DNA from: Leptospira kobayashii
GTDB lineage: Bacteria; Spirochaetota; Leptospiria; Leptospirales; Leptospiraceae
Assembly: GCF_003114835.2 (NCBI RefSeq)
Contig: NZ_AP025028.1
Coordinates: forward strand, 310,001-374,000
Direction: 5' to 3'
DNA: 64,000 nt
Shown: positions 17,050-25,694 of the stretch, one piece after another
How the letters are laid out: every line of letters starts with the position of its first letter
How positions within the stretch are numbered: position 1 is the first letter of the stretch
Notes under the pieces: model-generated
Databases searched by the model: none
The model's input: the letters and a program-made list of their open reading frames with translations, nothing else
Told to the model about the DNA's origin: nothing
Translations under genes and position numbers: made by a program

Positions 17050-17465
17050 AATTTACTAGCTGTTTCCACCTGTTTTGCCACATCCTTCGGAAGAGAGTCT
17101 ACAATATTTTGTGCTACCAATTTGATCCATAAAAAACCGAGAATTCCCTTGACTGAAATCGTATTAGTGATTCTTAATCCGTTTTCAGTTTCTTCGAATA
17201 GATGTTCATCGTACATTTGAGCCAATGGAAATCTGGTTACATCCGAAAATCTTTCATTTTTTACTGTTTCCAACAGTTCCACTTTTACATTCGGACCACC
17301 CTTCGGCCTTAGAATGAAATGGTTACCTGCTTCGAACTTTCCTTCCAGCTTTGCAAATTCGATCCCTTCGTCCCATGTATGCCAGTTGTTTACATCTTCA
17401 AAGAGTTTCCAGATTTGTTCTTTTGTCACTTTTTCTGTAATGATAGAATACGATTTAGTCCACAT
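17046..17465 (-). CDS. SRPBCC-family (polyketide cyclase / START-like) protein
   Basis: 139 residues from the ATG at 17465, which has AGGAG; an upstream ATG at 17483 has none. START/Bet v1-like features: KSYSIITEKVTKEQIWKLFEDVNNWHTWDEGIEFAKLEG near the N-terminus and a long C-terminal amphipathic helix (WIKLVAQNIVDSLPKDVAKQVE). Such proteins bind hydrophobic ligands in a deep cavity. First gene of the SRPBCC-MarR-VOC unit; a detoxification or small-molecule response is plausible but not shown. Confidence 0.82.
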   Translation of the reverse strand: MWTKSYSIITEKVTKEQIWKLFEDVNNWHTWDEGIEFAKLEGKFEAGNHFILRPKGGPNVKVELLETVKNERFSDVTRFPLAQMYDEHLFEETENGLRITNTISVKGILGFLWIKLVAQNIVDSLPKDVAKQVETASKL

Positions 17466-17486
17466 GTAGACTCCTAATTGCACTTA

Positions 17487-17513
17487 ATGTAAATATATAT
17501 ATTATATGTACAC
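17487..17513. promoter_or_regulatory. AT-rich inverted repeat, candidate MarR operator
   Basis: ATGTAAATATA and TATATGTACAC flank a short AT core; 9 of 11 positions are complementary. It lies 22 bp upstream of the SRPBCC start codon, where a MarR-type autorepressor would bind. Confidence 0.45.
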
Positions 17514-17591
17514 ATACTAAATCAAGAAATAAATTTCCCGACTTTTTTGAAAAATCGATAAAATACTATCGTGGGGCCAATGAAACGGTAT

Positions 17592-18221
17592 TTATTTTTT
17601 GCCTAGGCTCATCATCAAAAAGCCGCTGAATGCAGCATTGGAAGGAGAAAGCGAGGGGTCTGCCTGGGTTTTCATTTTATTGATCCAGGTTCTATATTTT
17701 TTATAAAATTCATAACTCGGGGTCGGTTTGTATTCCAAGTCGGGGATCTGGAAATAAGCTAATATATCTTTGGTGGTCGTCGGTTTGACAAAAATCTCCT
17801 TTTGAGGGCGAAGATATGTCGGGCAAACGGTTAGGATAGACCATTTCGCCAATTTGCCTTTGCTCAAAACATCCAATTGAAGATTGAATCCCAGTTCTTC
17901 TTTTCCGTAAAAAAATTCATACAAACCGTTAGAAAGAATTTCTTTGTCTTTCTTGGAAAGTGCTTCCACGTAATCTCTCAACTTCGGTTTTTCAAACAAA
18001 GAAACCAAAGGAGAACGGGTGATTACTTTCACCATTGCTTTGGTGAGTTCCAACGGTTCTTCGAATTTTTCTTTGGCAAAAGATTCTTGGGCGAGAAGAA
18101 ACAGTTGTTCCGATTTCATTTTTTTCCCAATCTCTTTTAGTCGAGGATGTTGAAACCCGTCAGGATAAATGGAAAGAAAAGAAGATTCGAGCTGTTTCAT
18201 TTTTTTAATATATATGTCCAT
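17592..18221 (-). CDS. Conserved hypothetical protein
   Basis: 209 residues, not recognised. Soluble, Lys/Glu-rich and mostly helical; no signal peptide or cofactor motif. The ATG at 18221 directly follows the TAA of the preceding gene, so coupled translation is likely; a second in-frame ATG at 18200 lacks an SD. Noticeable segments are ELTKAMVKVITRSPLVSLFEKPKLRDYVEAL and WSILTVCPTYLRPQKEIFVKPTTTKDILAYF. Last gene of the ClC-CMD-SRPBCC run, which may indicate a shared stress role; no function is assigned. Confidence 0.7.
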   Translation of the reverse strand: MDIYIKKMKQLESSFLSIYPDGFQHPRLKEIGKKMKSEQLFLLAQESFAKEKFEEPLELTKAMVKVITRSPLVSLFEKPKLRDYVEALSKKDKEILSNGLYEFFYGKEELGFNLQLDVLSKGKLAKWSILTVCPTYLRPQKEIFVKPTTTKDILAYFQIPDLEYKPTPSYEFYKKYRTWINKMKTQADPSLSPSNAAFSGFLMMSLGKK

Positions 18222-18686
18222 TTATAAAGCTTCCAATCCTTCCGAAATTAATTTTCTCCAACGATGTTGTCTCCATCTGTAGAATATATTTCCAAAGATC
18301 CAAATCAACGGAGTCAGTATGCCTGCTTTGATTTCAATTCGATCCGTATAAGAAATCAGATTTTCATTTTTTGTTTTGCGGATAAAAATCCAATGATCCC
18401 ATTTTTGAATCAATTCACCGTGACCGTTATCTCTTAATATGAATTCATCTATAGTATCATGAAACCTTTGGATTCCTATGTATTGTTTCCCAAAAGGAAT
18501 GATTCCGAATAATTTCATATCTACCAGATATTCTCCGTCCTTCCAGATAACAGGAAAATGACTCGGATCCAAAGGAGTGAATTTGATCAGAGGAGTTGTT
18601 ACATAAATCAGTAATTTAGGTAAAAGCACTGAGCGTTTTATCGTTTCAAAATCGGATTTTAACTCGGTGGATACGTTTACGATCAT
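18222..18686 (-). CDS. SRPBCC-like ligand-binding protein, uncharacterised
   Basis: 154 residues. The ATG at 18686 overlaps the stop of the preceding gene (ATGA); longer in-frame starts lie inside that gene and are rejected. A central LFGIIPFGKQYIGIQRF, a WDHWIFIRKT strand, YTDRIEIKAGILTPLIWIFGNIFYRWRQHRWRKL resemble a START-like family found with unknown roles in several bacteria. The C-terminus is hydrophobic then basic. Function unknown. Confidence 0.7.
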   Translation of the reverse strand: MIVNVSTELKSDFETIKRSVLLPKLLIYVTTPLIKFTPLDPSHFPVIWKDGEYLVDMKLFGIIPFGKQYIGIQRFHDTIDEFILRDNGHGELIQKWDHWIFIRKTKNENLISYTDRIEIKAGILTPLIWIFGNIFYRWRQHRWRKLISEGLEAL

Positions 18687-19168
18687 TTTGATTCTTCCGA
18701 ATGGGCTTCGTTCAGTTCTTTCATCGTTGTTACTCGATTCAATTGATAATCTTCCGTAAGATTGAAAATTCTGCCTATTTTTTGAGAAGCAGAGGTGAAT
18801 GCAATGAAAGCGCATAACTCCGATATTTCTTTATCGTTAAATTCTTCTTTTAAAATTTCGAAATGAGATTGGGAAATGGAAAGATGATCTTTCACGAACA
18901 AGTCCGCGAAGGCGGCTGCTAAGGCGATCCGGGACCGGGAGTTTTCTTTTCGAATTTCCGAGCGGCCTCCTTTTACCATGCAGTATTCACATTTGTTTTC
19001 GAATGCCATCACTCGCCGAACTTGTTCCAATAGGTCCGGCTCTAAATTTGTTTCTGTGAAGAGTGCTTCGTCCAATTCGTTCCAACGATCTAAGATTTTC
19101 GAATTATGCCCCAGAATCTTTTGGAATCCGGTCTTTCCGTAATCGGATAATTTGATTCGAATCGTCAT
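18683..19168 (-). CDS. Carboxymuconolactone decarboxylase/AhpD-like protein
   Basis: 161 residues. The CxxC-type redox motif sits in AFENKCEYCMVKGG, preceded by a helix (LEPDLLEQVRRVMA) equivalent to the LSERE helix of AhpD proteins, and followed by AFADLFVKDHLSISQSHFEIL. The likely role is thiol-dependent peroxide or alkyl hydroperoxide reduction, by family inference. Starts one base after the ClC stop codon and overlaps the next gene by 4 bp. Confidence 0.8.
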   Translation of the reverse strand: MTIRIKLSDYGKTGFQKILGHNSKILDRWNELDEALFTETNLEPDLLEQVRRVMAFENKCEYCMVKGGRSEIRKENSRSRIALAAAFADLFVKDHLSISQSHFEILKEEFNDKEISELCAFIAFTSASQKIGRIFNLTEDYQLNRVTTMKELNEAHSEESK

Positions 19169-19169
19169 A

Positions 19170-20435
19170 TTATTCCTCTCTGTGTTTTTGCGTTGAGATA
19201 AAAGGATTGTTAGGTGAAAAAAAGTATCCGGTCAAACTGGCAAATGTGATCGGAACGAAATATGTAAATCCGGTGAGTGCCGACAAAAGTAAAATCGTGC
19301 TTAAGGGAGTACGGGTAACACAAGCATTGATTGCTGCCATGCAACTGACTGTCGCCAGCGTAAGATTTACACCGGGAAAAAAATGATGTAGAATCAATCC
19401 CAAAGTTGCTCCGACAAAAAACATAGGAATGATAAATCCTCCCCGCCAGCCGGATGTGACTGTGATTGCAATGGCGATGATTTTAAATGCAAACAAACTG
19501 ATCAGCAATTGAATCGAATATTCATTGGTCAGGATAGTATTGATTTCTTCATGACCGAAGTAACGGGTGAGTGGAAGATAATAAGCAATCGTTCCCAAAA
19601 TCAATCCACCCGCGAACATCTTCGCATAGATGGGGAGTCTTGTTTTTTTCCAGGTGAAATTCAAAATTTTGGTGAGATAGATAAACGCCCATCCGAAACA
19701 GACGGCTACCGATGCAAAGAGCACTGCAAATATAAAATCAAACATGGACTCGACATGGTAAGAAGGAAAATGCCAGGTTGGTCCGAAACCCAAATGAACG
19801 ATCAAGGCGAAAACTACGTAACTGGCACAACTTGCAACTAACGCCGGTATAATGGCTTGATAATATTCTACAACGTACTTATGATGAAGTATTTCCAGAG
19901 AAAATAAACTTCCACCTACCGGTGCTCCGAAAAGAGCAGTAAACCCGGAAGCCATCCCCGCGATGGTCAAAGAACGAAAATCCTCTCCTTTCAAACGAAG
20001 TATTTTTCCGATCCAAGATCCTGTGGAACCTGTGATTTGTACAAGAGGAGCTTCCGGGCCCAGACTTCCTCCCGAAGCGATGCAGAGCAAGGAAGATAGA
20101 AACATGGACGGATTGTTTTTCGGTTCCAGTCTTCCTTTTTTGAACCGGATATTGTTTACTATAAGTTTGATCTCACCCGGATCCCCGATGAAATGAATGA
20201 TAAGTCCCGCAAATAATCCCGAAAATGCCATCAAAGGAATGACCTGCCATCCTTTCGCATAAGACATCAATTCTGTCAGGTGTTCTAATATGATCCAATA
20301 TCCTCCTGCTATCGTTCCTCCTATAAGACCGACAAAGATCCAAAGAAAAACAGATCGACCGAATACGAACGGATTAAAAGGGGAATGGGTTTTTAATGAA
20401 TTAAGACGTTTTAGAAATTTTTTTTTGGAGATCAT
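19170..20435 (-). CDS. ClC-family chloride channel/antiporter
   Basis: 421 residues and about 10-12 membrane helices, the core ClC length without CBS domains. Filter motifs: ASGGSLGPEAPLVQITGS (equivalent of the GxEGP loop; the gating Glu is kept in GPEAP) and SGWRGGFIIPMFFVGATLG. With the gating Glu retained, proton-coupled Cl-/H+ exchange is possible. First gene of a tightly coupled four-gene run and 65 bp downstream of the TetR gene on the same strand. Confidence 0.9.
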   Translation of the reverse strand: MISKKKFLKRLNSLKTHSPFNPFVFGRSVFLWIFVGLIGGTIAGGYWIILEHLTELMSYAKGWQVIPLMAFSGLFAGLIIHFIGDPGEIKLIVNNIRFKKGRLEPKNNPSMFLSSLLCIASGGSLGPEAPLVQITGSTGSWIGKILRLKGEDFRSLTIAGMASGFTALFGAPVGGSLFSLEILHHKYVVEYYQAIIPALVASCASYVVFALIVHLGFGPTWHFPSYHVESMFDFIFAVLFASVAVCFGWAFIYLTKILNFTWKKTRLPIYAKMFAGGLILGTIAYYLPLTRYFGHEEINTILTNEYSIQLLISLFAFKIIAIAITVTSGWRGGFIIPMFFVGATLGLILHHFFPGVNLTLATVSCMAAINACVTRTPLSTILLLSALTGFTYFVPITFASLTGYFFSPNNPFISTQKHREE

Positions 20436-20500
20436 GGCAAAATCAGTTCAAATCTATTTTAAGTGATTTTGATTTCAATCTAAAATAGATTCTTTCCTAG

Positions 20501-21142
20501 CTATCCCCTAACAACGGATCTGCGCTTTCCTTTGCTTCTGCCTCTGAGAATACCTACAAAGATAAGTCGAAGTTGTTTTACGGTTTTGATCTTTAATTTT
20601 TTTTCACTGAGCGAATCTTTCGGATCTGAATCTAAAAATTCCCCCGCGATATGAAAGGCATTGAATACGATCATCTCCGATACGAATTCAATATCCGAAA
20701 AGGGAACTGATTTGGGGAGTCGCATATCGGATGCTAACTCATTCGTAATGAAAGCCATTTCATTGCGAATGGCCGCGCGAATTCTTTTGTTTCCCCCTGT
20801 TCTCTCGCGTGAGATAAAGCGGAACAATAATCTGTTTTCTTTCACATAATCGAAAAAGAGGGCGATGGATTCCTGGAGAGCGGTCTTATAAGCGCCTTTT
20901 TTACGGGCCTCACGCAAGATGGTGCGGAGTTTGATACTCATATCATCTACAAGTGCAAGCCCCAACTCTTCCATGTTCTTAAAATGCCTGTAGAAAGCGG
21001 CAGGAACAATCCCAGCTTCTCCGGCTACTTCACGTAAGCTCAATTCACCCAAACTTTTTTCCTCTCCCATAAGTTTCAGGGCAGCTTGGATTAAAGTGCT
21101 GCGGGTGCGCAGTTTCTGTTGGTAACGAAGGTTTAGCTTCAT
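20501..21142 (-). CDS. TetR-family repressor, FabR/DesT-like
   Basis: 213 residues. N-terminal HTH: LIQAALKLMGEEKSLGELSLREVAGEAGIVPAAFYRHFKNMEELG, matching the FabR/DesT group, whose members sense unsaturated versus saturated acyl-CoA and control unsaturated fatty acid formation. It is divergent from a ferredoxin reductase-desaturase operon, the same arrangement as desT-desCB in Pseudomonas. A palindrome of the same sequence family lies just before each of the two divergent genes. The C-terminus is strongly basic (LRGRSKGKRRSVVRG). No clear SD precedes the ATG. Confidence 0.88.
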   Translation of the reverse strand: MKLNLRYQQKLRTRSTLIQAALKLMGEEKSLGELSLREVAGEAGIVPAAFYRHFKNMEELGLALVDDMSIKLRTILREARKKGAYKTALQESIALFFDYVKENRLLFRFISRERTGGNKRIRAAIRNEMAFITNELASDMRLPKSVPFSDIEFVSEMIVFNAFHIAGEFLDSDPKDSLSEKKLKIKTVKQLRLIFVGILRGRSKGKRRSVVRG

Positions 21143-21154
21143 AAATGAATCTTT

Positions 21155-21170
21155 GTAAACGATCGTTCAC
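21155..21170. promoter_or_regulatory. Candidate TetR operator 1 (autoregulation)
   Basis: GTAAACGATCGTTCAC is a near-perfect palindrome (one mismatch pair) and lies 12 bp upstream of the regulator's ATG. It shares the GTxAAC-N4-GTTCAC form with operator 2. Confidence 0.65.
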
Positions 21171-21209
21171 TTTTTTTTCCGATCAAGGAAAAAATAACCT
21201 AATTCAGGG

Positions 21210-21238
21210 TTGACATATTTAACACTGTAAGTTATATC
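21210..21238 (+). promoter_or_regulatory. Sigma70 promoter of the desaturase operon
   Basis: TTGACA (21210-21215), a 17 bp spacer and TATATC (21233-21238). It ends one base before operator 2, so a bound repressor would cover the transcription start. Confidence 0.7.
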
Positions 21239-21239
21239 T

Positions 21240-21255
21240 GTGAACAGTCGTTCAC
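21240..21255. promoter_or_regulatory. Candidate TetR operator 2 (desaturase operon)
   Basis: GTGAACAGTCGTTCAC has perfect six-base arms (GTGAAC/GTTCAC) around four bases. It lies directly after the -10 box and 18 bp before the ferredoxin reductase ATG. Confidence 0.7.
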
Positions 21256-21273
21256 CAAAAAAGAGGCGAAAAT

Positions 21274-22362
21274 ATGAAAGTGCTCCCATTTATCTACAAC
21301 AGTCCCAAAGAATATTGGAATTATTTCCAACCTACGAACTGGTTAGAGTTCGTTTTGGGCGAAATCAACCCATTATATTCGGTTTCCACGGCAAAAGCAA
21401 AAGTAATTGCCATCCATTCCGAGTCTGCAGATGCGAAAACAATCGTTCTCCAAACGAATCGTCATTGGAAGGGATTTCAGGCAGGACAACATGTTCCGGT
21501 CACTGTAGAGATCGCCGGACGCCGAGTGACCCGTTATTATTCCTTATCCTCTTCCCCATCGGCAAAAAACCCGACAATCACTGTGAAACGCCAGAAAGGC
21601 GGACTTGTTTCCAACTTTCTCAATGACAGATTGAAAGTGGGGGACGTCATTGAATTGGGTCAGGCAAGCGGAGAGTTTACGATTGATCCTTCTGCACTTC
21701 CCGACAAACTTCTGTTTATTGCCGGTGGCAGCGGAATTACACCCATTCATTCCATTATTAAAACCCTGGCTGAGTCGAATTACAAAGGTCAGGCGAAATT
21801 ACTTTATTTTTCCCGATTTAAAGAAGACATTATTTTTTTTCAATCCTTTGCAAAGCTCGAAACGGGTAATTCGTGGTTGGAAGTAAAACATGTTTTGACC
21901 GATGTTCCTTCCCCAGGTTATGAATCCGGATTTTTGACTACGGAACTTATGGACAAGTTCGTTCCCGATCTGAAGGAAAGATTGGTTTATCTTTGCGGGC
22001 CTGCTCCTTTGCAAACTTCTGCAAAAGAGTTTTTAAAAGATAATCAAGTGATCTCGGAACTGTTTTTATTACCTACCCAGATTCAAACCAATTACCAAAG
22101 TAGCGGTCCCGTAGAAGTGGTACTTTTACAGTCTCATAAGACTGTTCTTCTGAAAGGTGAAAAGTCCATCTTGGAAGAATTGGAAGATCAGGGAATCTAT
22201 CCGCCTAGCGGCTGTAGAATGGGGATTTGTCATACTTGCACTTGTAGAAAAACGAGCGGGTCCGTAACAAACATCAAAGATGAAACTATGTCGGACAGTG
22301 GAGAAGGAAATATCCAACTCTGTCTTTCGCGAGTGGATGAAAAACTGGAACTGGATTTTTAG
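21274..22362 (+). CDS. Ferredoxin reductase / flavodoxin reductase with 2Fe-2S domain (desaturase electron donor)
   Basis: 362 residues; GAGG upstream of the ATG. FAD-binding beta barrel with RYYS (R87-S90), NAD(P)-binding GGSGITPIHSII and YLCGPAPLQ, and a C-terminal plant-type ferredoxin with C314, C319, C322 and C350. It should pass electrons from NAD(P)H to the desaturase encoded 42 bp downstream, like DesC with DesB. Residues 1-40 match the family N-terminus (YWNYFQPTNWLEF..INPLYS). Probably peripheral on the cytoplasmic membrane face. Confidence 0.92.
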   Translation: MKVLPFIYNSPKEYWNYFQPTNWLEFVLGEINPLYSVSTAKAKVIAIHSESADAKTIVLQTNRHWKGFQAGQHVPVTVEIAGRRVTRYYSLSSSPSAKNPTITVKRQKGGLVSNFLNDRLKVGDVIELGQASGEFTIDPSALPDKLLFIAGGSGITPIHSIIKTLAESNYKGQAKLLYFSRFKEDIIFFQSFAKLETGNSWLEVKHVLTDVPSPGYESGFLTTELMDKFVPDLKERLVYLCGPAPLQTSAKEFLKDNQVISELFLLPTQIQTNYQSSGPVEVVLLQSHKTVLLKGEKSILEELEDQGIYPPSGCRMGICHTCTCRKTSGSVTNIKDETMSDSGEGNIQLCLSRVDEKLELDF

Positions 22363-22404
22363 AAGAGTATTTTTTAGTTAACGAACAGGAAATAGGTAAA
22401 TCAT

Positions 22405-23571
22405 ATGAAAACAATAAGTAAAAAACTTTCAAAAGCGGAAACGGAAGCTTTCGGTGCGGAGCTGGAAGAAATCAGAAAAGATGTGATGGCAAAAGTAGGG
22501 ACTGAAGATGCGAATCATATCAAACGAGTCCACAAAGCATATCGTTATACTGAAATTTTGGGAAGAGGGTTGATTCATTTCAGCTTTGAACCGATTACAT
22601 TCGGAATTGGAACATTGTTACTCGCAGGTTCCAAAATTCTAAATAATATGGAAATCGGGCATAATGTAATGCACGGCCAATATGACTGGATGAATGATCC
22701 AAGATTCAACTCACGAACATTCGAATGGGATATCGTATCCGATTCAAAACAATGGAAGTTTTATCATAACTATATGCACCATACATTTACAAATGTATTG
22801 GGTAAGGATCATGATTACGGCTATAATTTCACGAGACTAACTGACGATCAAAAATGGAAACCGGTTCACTTAACACAAATGTTTTCCAATTTGTTTTTGA
22901 TGTTTCACTTTCAATGGGGAGTCGGTGCTCATGGTTATCGTGTGGAATATATGGAGATTCCAAAAAAACTCAGAAAGAAAAGAACTCTGAAAGAATATAG
23001 AGATGTATTTTTCAAAAAGATAGAATTGCAATTGGTAAAGGATTATCTTTTCTTTCCGATCCTTGCAGGTCTTAATTTTCCAAAAGTGATCTTGGGAAAT
23101 CTTCTTGCGAATATGATCAGAAATGTTTGGACTTACTCCATTATCTTTTGCGGCCACTTCACTGAAAATGCGGAAACGTTTTCTCCCGAAGAGATTAAAA
23201 ATGAAACGAGAGCGGATTGGTACATTCGTCAGTTGAAAGGTTCCTCCAATATCAGCGGAAGCAAATTCTTCTACCTGATGAGCGGTCATCTCAGCCACCA
23301 AATCGAACACCATATGTATCCTGATGTTCCTTCCAGACGTTACCAGGAGATTGCACCGAGACTCGAAGCGGTTTGTAAAAAATACGGACAAAATTATAAC
23401 ACGGGAAGTTTTGCAAAACAATTCGCGGAAGTATGGAAGCGTATCTTTGTATATTCTTTCCCGAATAAGATTGCGAAGAAACTTTTGGGAAATGTGAAGG
23501 AAGTGCAATTGATGCCGGAACCGCAAATTGTAATGGTGGATACGACTTCCGAAGAATTGATTCCTGCCTAA
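22405..23571 (+). CDS. Acyl-lipid/acyl-CoA fatty acid desaturase
   Basis: 388 residues. Three diiron His boxes: H86NVMH90, H121NYMHH126 and H295LSHQIEHH303, with hydrophobic helices between. Introduces a double bond into fatty acyl chains (acyl-CoA or phospholipid) using O2 and electrons from the upstream reductase. The presence of a regulator, electron donor and terminator makes this a complete membrane-fluidity module. Position specificity (delta-9 or other) cannot be read; the first box HNVMHG resembles the DesB group. Confidence 0.92.
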   Translation: MKTISKKLSKAETEAFGAELEEIRKDVMAKVGTEDANHIKRVHKAYRYTEILGRGLIHFSFEPITFGIGTLLLAGSKILNNMEIGHNVMHGQYDWMNDPRFNSRTFEWDIVSDSKQWKFYHNYMHHTFTNVLGKDHDYGYNFTRLTDDQKWKPVHLTQMFSNLFLMFHFQWGVGAHGYRVEYMEIPKKLRKKRTLKEYRDVFFKKIELQLVKDYLFFPILAGLNFPKVILGNLLANMIRNVWTYSIIFCGHFTENAETFSPEEIKNETRADWYIRQLKGSSNISGSKFFYLMSGHLSHQIEHHMYPDVPSRRYQEIAPRLEAVCKKYGQNYNTGSFAKQFAEVWKRIFVYSFPNKIAKKLLGNVKEVQLMPEPQIVMVDTTSEELIPA

Positions 23572-23606
23572 TAGAGAGAGAGATAGCTGATAGAGATTTA
23601 ACGGAG

Positions 23607-23637
23607 AGGCCAGGGGAGAAATTCCTCTGGCCTTTTT
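23607..23637 (+). terminator. Rho-independent terminator after the desaturase
   Basis: AGGCCAGGGGA and TTCCTCTGGCCT form a strong stem (one G-T pair) around GAAA, followed by a run of five T. It ends the plus-strand desaturase operon ahead of the convergent acyl-CoA dehydrogenase gene. Confidence 0.85.
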
Positions 23638-23685
23638 ATTTGCTATGCGTTTTTAAGTTTTAACCTGAAAATAATTTAACCGAAG

Positions 23686-25407
23686 TTAAATCGCATTTTG
23701 AATTCGAATCAAATTGCCGGTGACGATAGCCAGAGAATCGGCATGAAATCCTTGGCACCAGGTTTTTCTCAAATCCTTTCTGCTTTTCGATTTTGCTTTC
23801 GCTCTTTCCATTAGAATTCCTACCACCAAACGAGCACTAGACTCAACTACTTCGAAAGCGAATTTTTCACGCAAAGTAGTATCTGTGATTTTTTTCCAAG
23901 ACTCGACGATCTCTTCGAATACCTTTCTTGTTTCCGATAGGTTTTTTTCAAAGCTCAGGCCTTCCGATCTTTGGTCCAGGTATTGGCGAAAGATTCCCGT
24001 TTGGGACATTCCGGATGTGATTCCTCCTATGGCAGCATTGACTTGTATCTGAGTGGTTCCGTCGTAGATATTGGTGATACGCGCATCCCTGTAAAGTCTG
24101 GACAAATCATAATCTTCCGTATACCCAGCGCCACCAAATACCTGCAAGGCGTCATAAACCAAATCATTGCACATTTCGGAATTATAGTATTTGGAAATAG
24201 GTGTGAGAGTGTTTGCCACTTTCTCCCAGAGTTTTGCATCTTTCGCTTTGGTGCTCGCAGGATCCAGGTCTTTTAGATCTTCCGTCCAATAGTATTTATC
24301 AACGGAATAGGCAGCCTCTACCATAAGACAACGCATCCCTGCAATCTCCCTCTCCATTCGATCCAACATTCTTTTGACTGCAGGGATCGTAATGATCGGT
24401 TTATGAAATTGGATACGTTCTTCTGCGTACTTTTTCGCCTCTTCGTATGCGGTCGTGGCGATTCCCGTACCTTGGGAAGAGACACTGAGCCTTGCACCGT
24501 TTAACATTCCCATAACGTACTTTACAAGTCCGAAACCTTCTTTTCCTACCAGATAACCTTTGCTATTTTCAAAGACTACTTCGCATGTTGCGGAAGCTTT
24601 GATACCTAGTTTTTTTTCGATGCCCGAGACTTCGTAGTCTTTATTTTCCACTATAAAAAAGGAAAGGCCGCGCGCTCCGCTTTCTTGTGTCCCCGTTCTC
24701 GCAAGAGTCAGAGTCATGCCTGGTTCTCCATTTAATCCGCAAGCCATCGTTTGAAACCGCTTAGTACCTGTTAGAAACCAATCGTCTCCTTTTTTTACGG
24801 CCTTTGTCGTAATGTTGGGAAGGTCGGATCCGAAATCCGGTTCCGAAAGCCCCATAGTTACGGTATAATGATTCGATATCAGTTTCGGAATCCATTCTTC
24901 TTTCATTTCTTCCGAAGCACATCTTTCCAGAATACTGGCAAGTCCCATGCTTCCTACTGCGATCGTGATCGAACTATCGGAACGGTACATAAGTTCGGCA
25001 ATCATCGCCTTAACTATATTAGGAACTCCTAATCCGCCGTATTTGCGTTTGAACCCTGCCGGACCGAGTCCTGCTTCATGGTATTTATGTATAACGTCCA
25101 CCATTGCTTGCGGATGAGTCACTACTCCATTGGCATACTTCAAACCTTCATGATCCACATCTTGCGCTACTTGGGAAACATATTCGCCTGAAATTTCACC
25201 GCAGGAATTTAAAATCTCTTCGTAATAGGCAACCGCTTCTTCTACGTTAGTTGGTGCCATTTCCAAACGATGATTTTTCGTTTTTTCGTATTCTTTTGCG
25301 TCTGCAAATCCGTGTTCGTAGATATTTACGATTTCGTCCCAGTCGACAAGATCGTGGAAGTGTTCTTTGAAATCTTCATTGGTTTGGAAATAATTGCCCT
25401 TGATCAT
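23686..25407 (-). CDS. Acyl-CoA dehydrogenase family protein
   Basis: 573 residues from the ATG at 25407 (GAGG upstream); an ATG at 25440 lacks an SD. Length and C-terminal extension place it with the larger FadE-like dehydrogenases. FAD/substrate motifs: VTMGLSEPDFGSDLPNITTKA, KRFQTMACG, GARLSVSSQGTGIATTAYEEAKKYA, QVFGGAGYTEDYDLSRLYRDARITNIYDGTTQIQ. At the position where short- and medium-chain dehydrogenases have the catalytic Glu (YEGT) this protein has Asp449 (YDGT). First step of beta-oxidation is the expected role; the chain length is unknown. Confidence 0.88.
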   Translation of the reverse strand: MIKGNYFQTNEDFKEHFHDLVDWDEIVNIYEHGFADAKEYEKTKNHRLEMAPTNVEEAVAYYEEILNSCGEISGEYVSQVAQDVDHEGLKYANGVVTHPQAMVDVIHKYHEAGLGPAGFKRKYGGLGVPNIVKAMIAELMYRSDSSITIAVGSMGLASILERCASEEMKEEWIPKLISNHYTVTMGLSEPDFGSDLPNITTKAVKKGDDWFLTGTKRFQTMACGLNGEPGMTLTLARTGTQESGARGLSFFIVENKDYEVSGIEKKLGIKASATCEVVFENSKGYLVGKEGFGLVKYVMGMLNGARLSVSSQGTGIATTAYEEAKKYAEERIQFHKPIITIPAVKRMLDRMEREIAGMRCLMVEAAYSVDKYYWTEDLKDLDPASTKAKDAKLWEKVANTLTPISKYYNSEMCNDLVYDALQVFGGAGYTEDYDLSRLYRDARITNIYDGTTQIQVNAAIGGITSGMSQTGIFRQYLDQRSEGLSFEKNLSETRKVFEEIVESWKKITDTTLREKFAFEVVESSARLVVGILMERAKAKSKSRKDLRKTWCQGFHADSLAIVTGNLIRIQNAI

Positions 25408-25694
25408 AATATGCCTCGGTGTTCTCGTTAAGATTAACATTCGTAGTAAGATTAAGCGATAAAATTTTATTCTTTCGTGAAAGTTTATTGGGTGAAAAAA
25501 CTAAAGGTAGACCGACTGGTATACGCGAAATTCAGGCCTTTAGGGATAATCTTCAGCCTAAGACAGATTCCCCCGATTACTGAAAAATCCGGGAACGGAA
25601 CTTTAAAAAAATACTTATGGAAAAAGAATGATGAGAACGGATAAGTTGCTAAGATTCGGATTTTGATGGGGATAGTCCGAATTTTGGAGGATTT
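25408..25694. other. 287 bp divergent intergenic region
   Basis: Separates the acyl-CoA dehydrogenase (minus) from the dienelactone-hydrolase-like gene (plus). I see no clear promoter hexamer pair, palindrome or small ORF. Confidence 0.4.
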
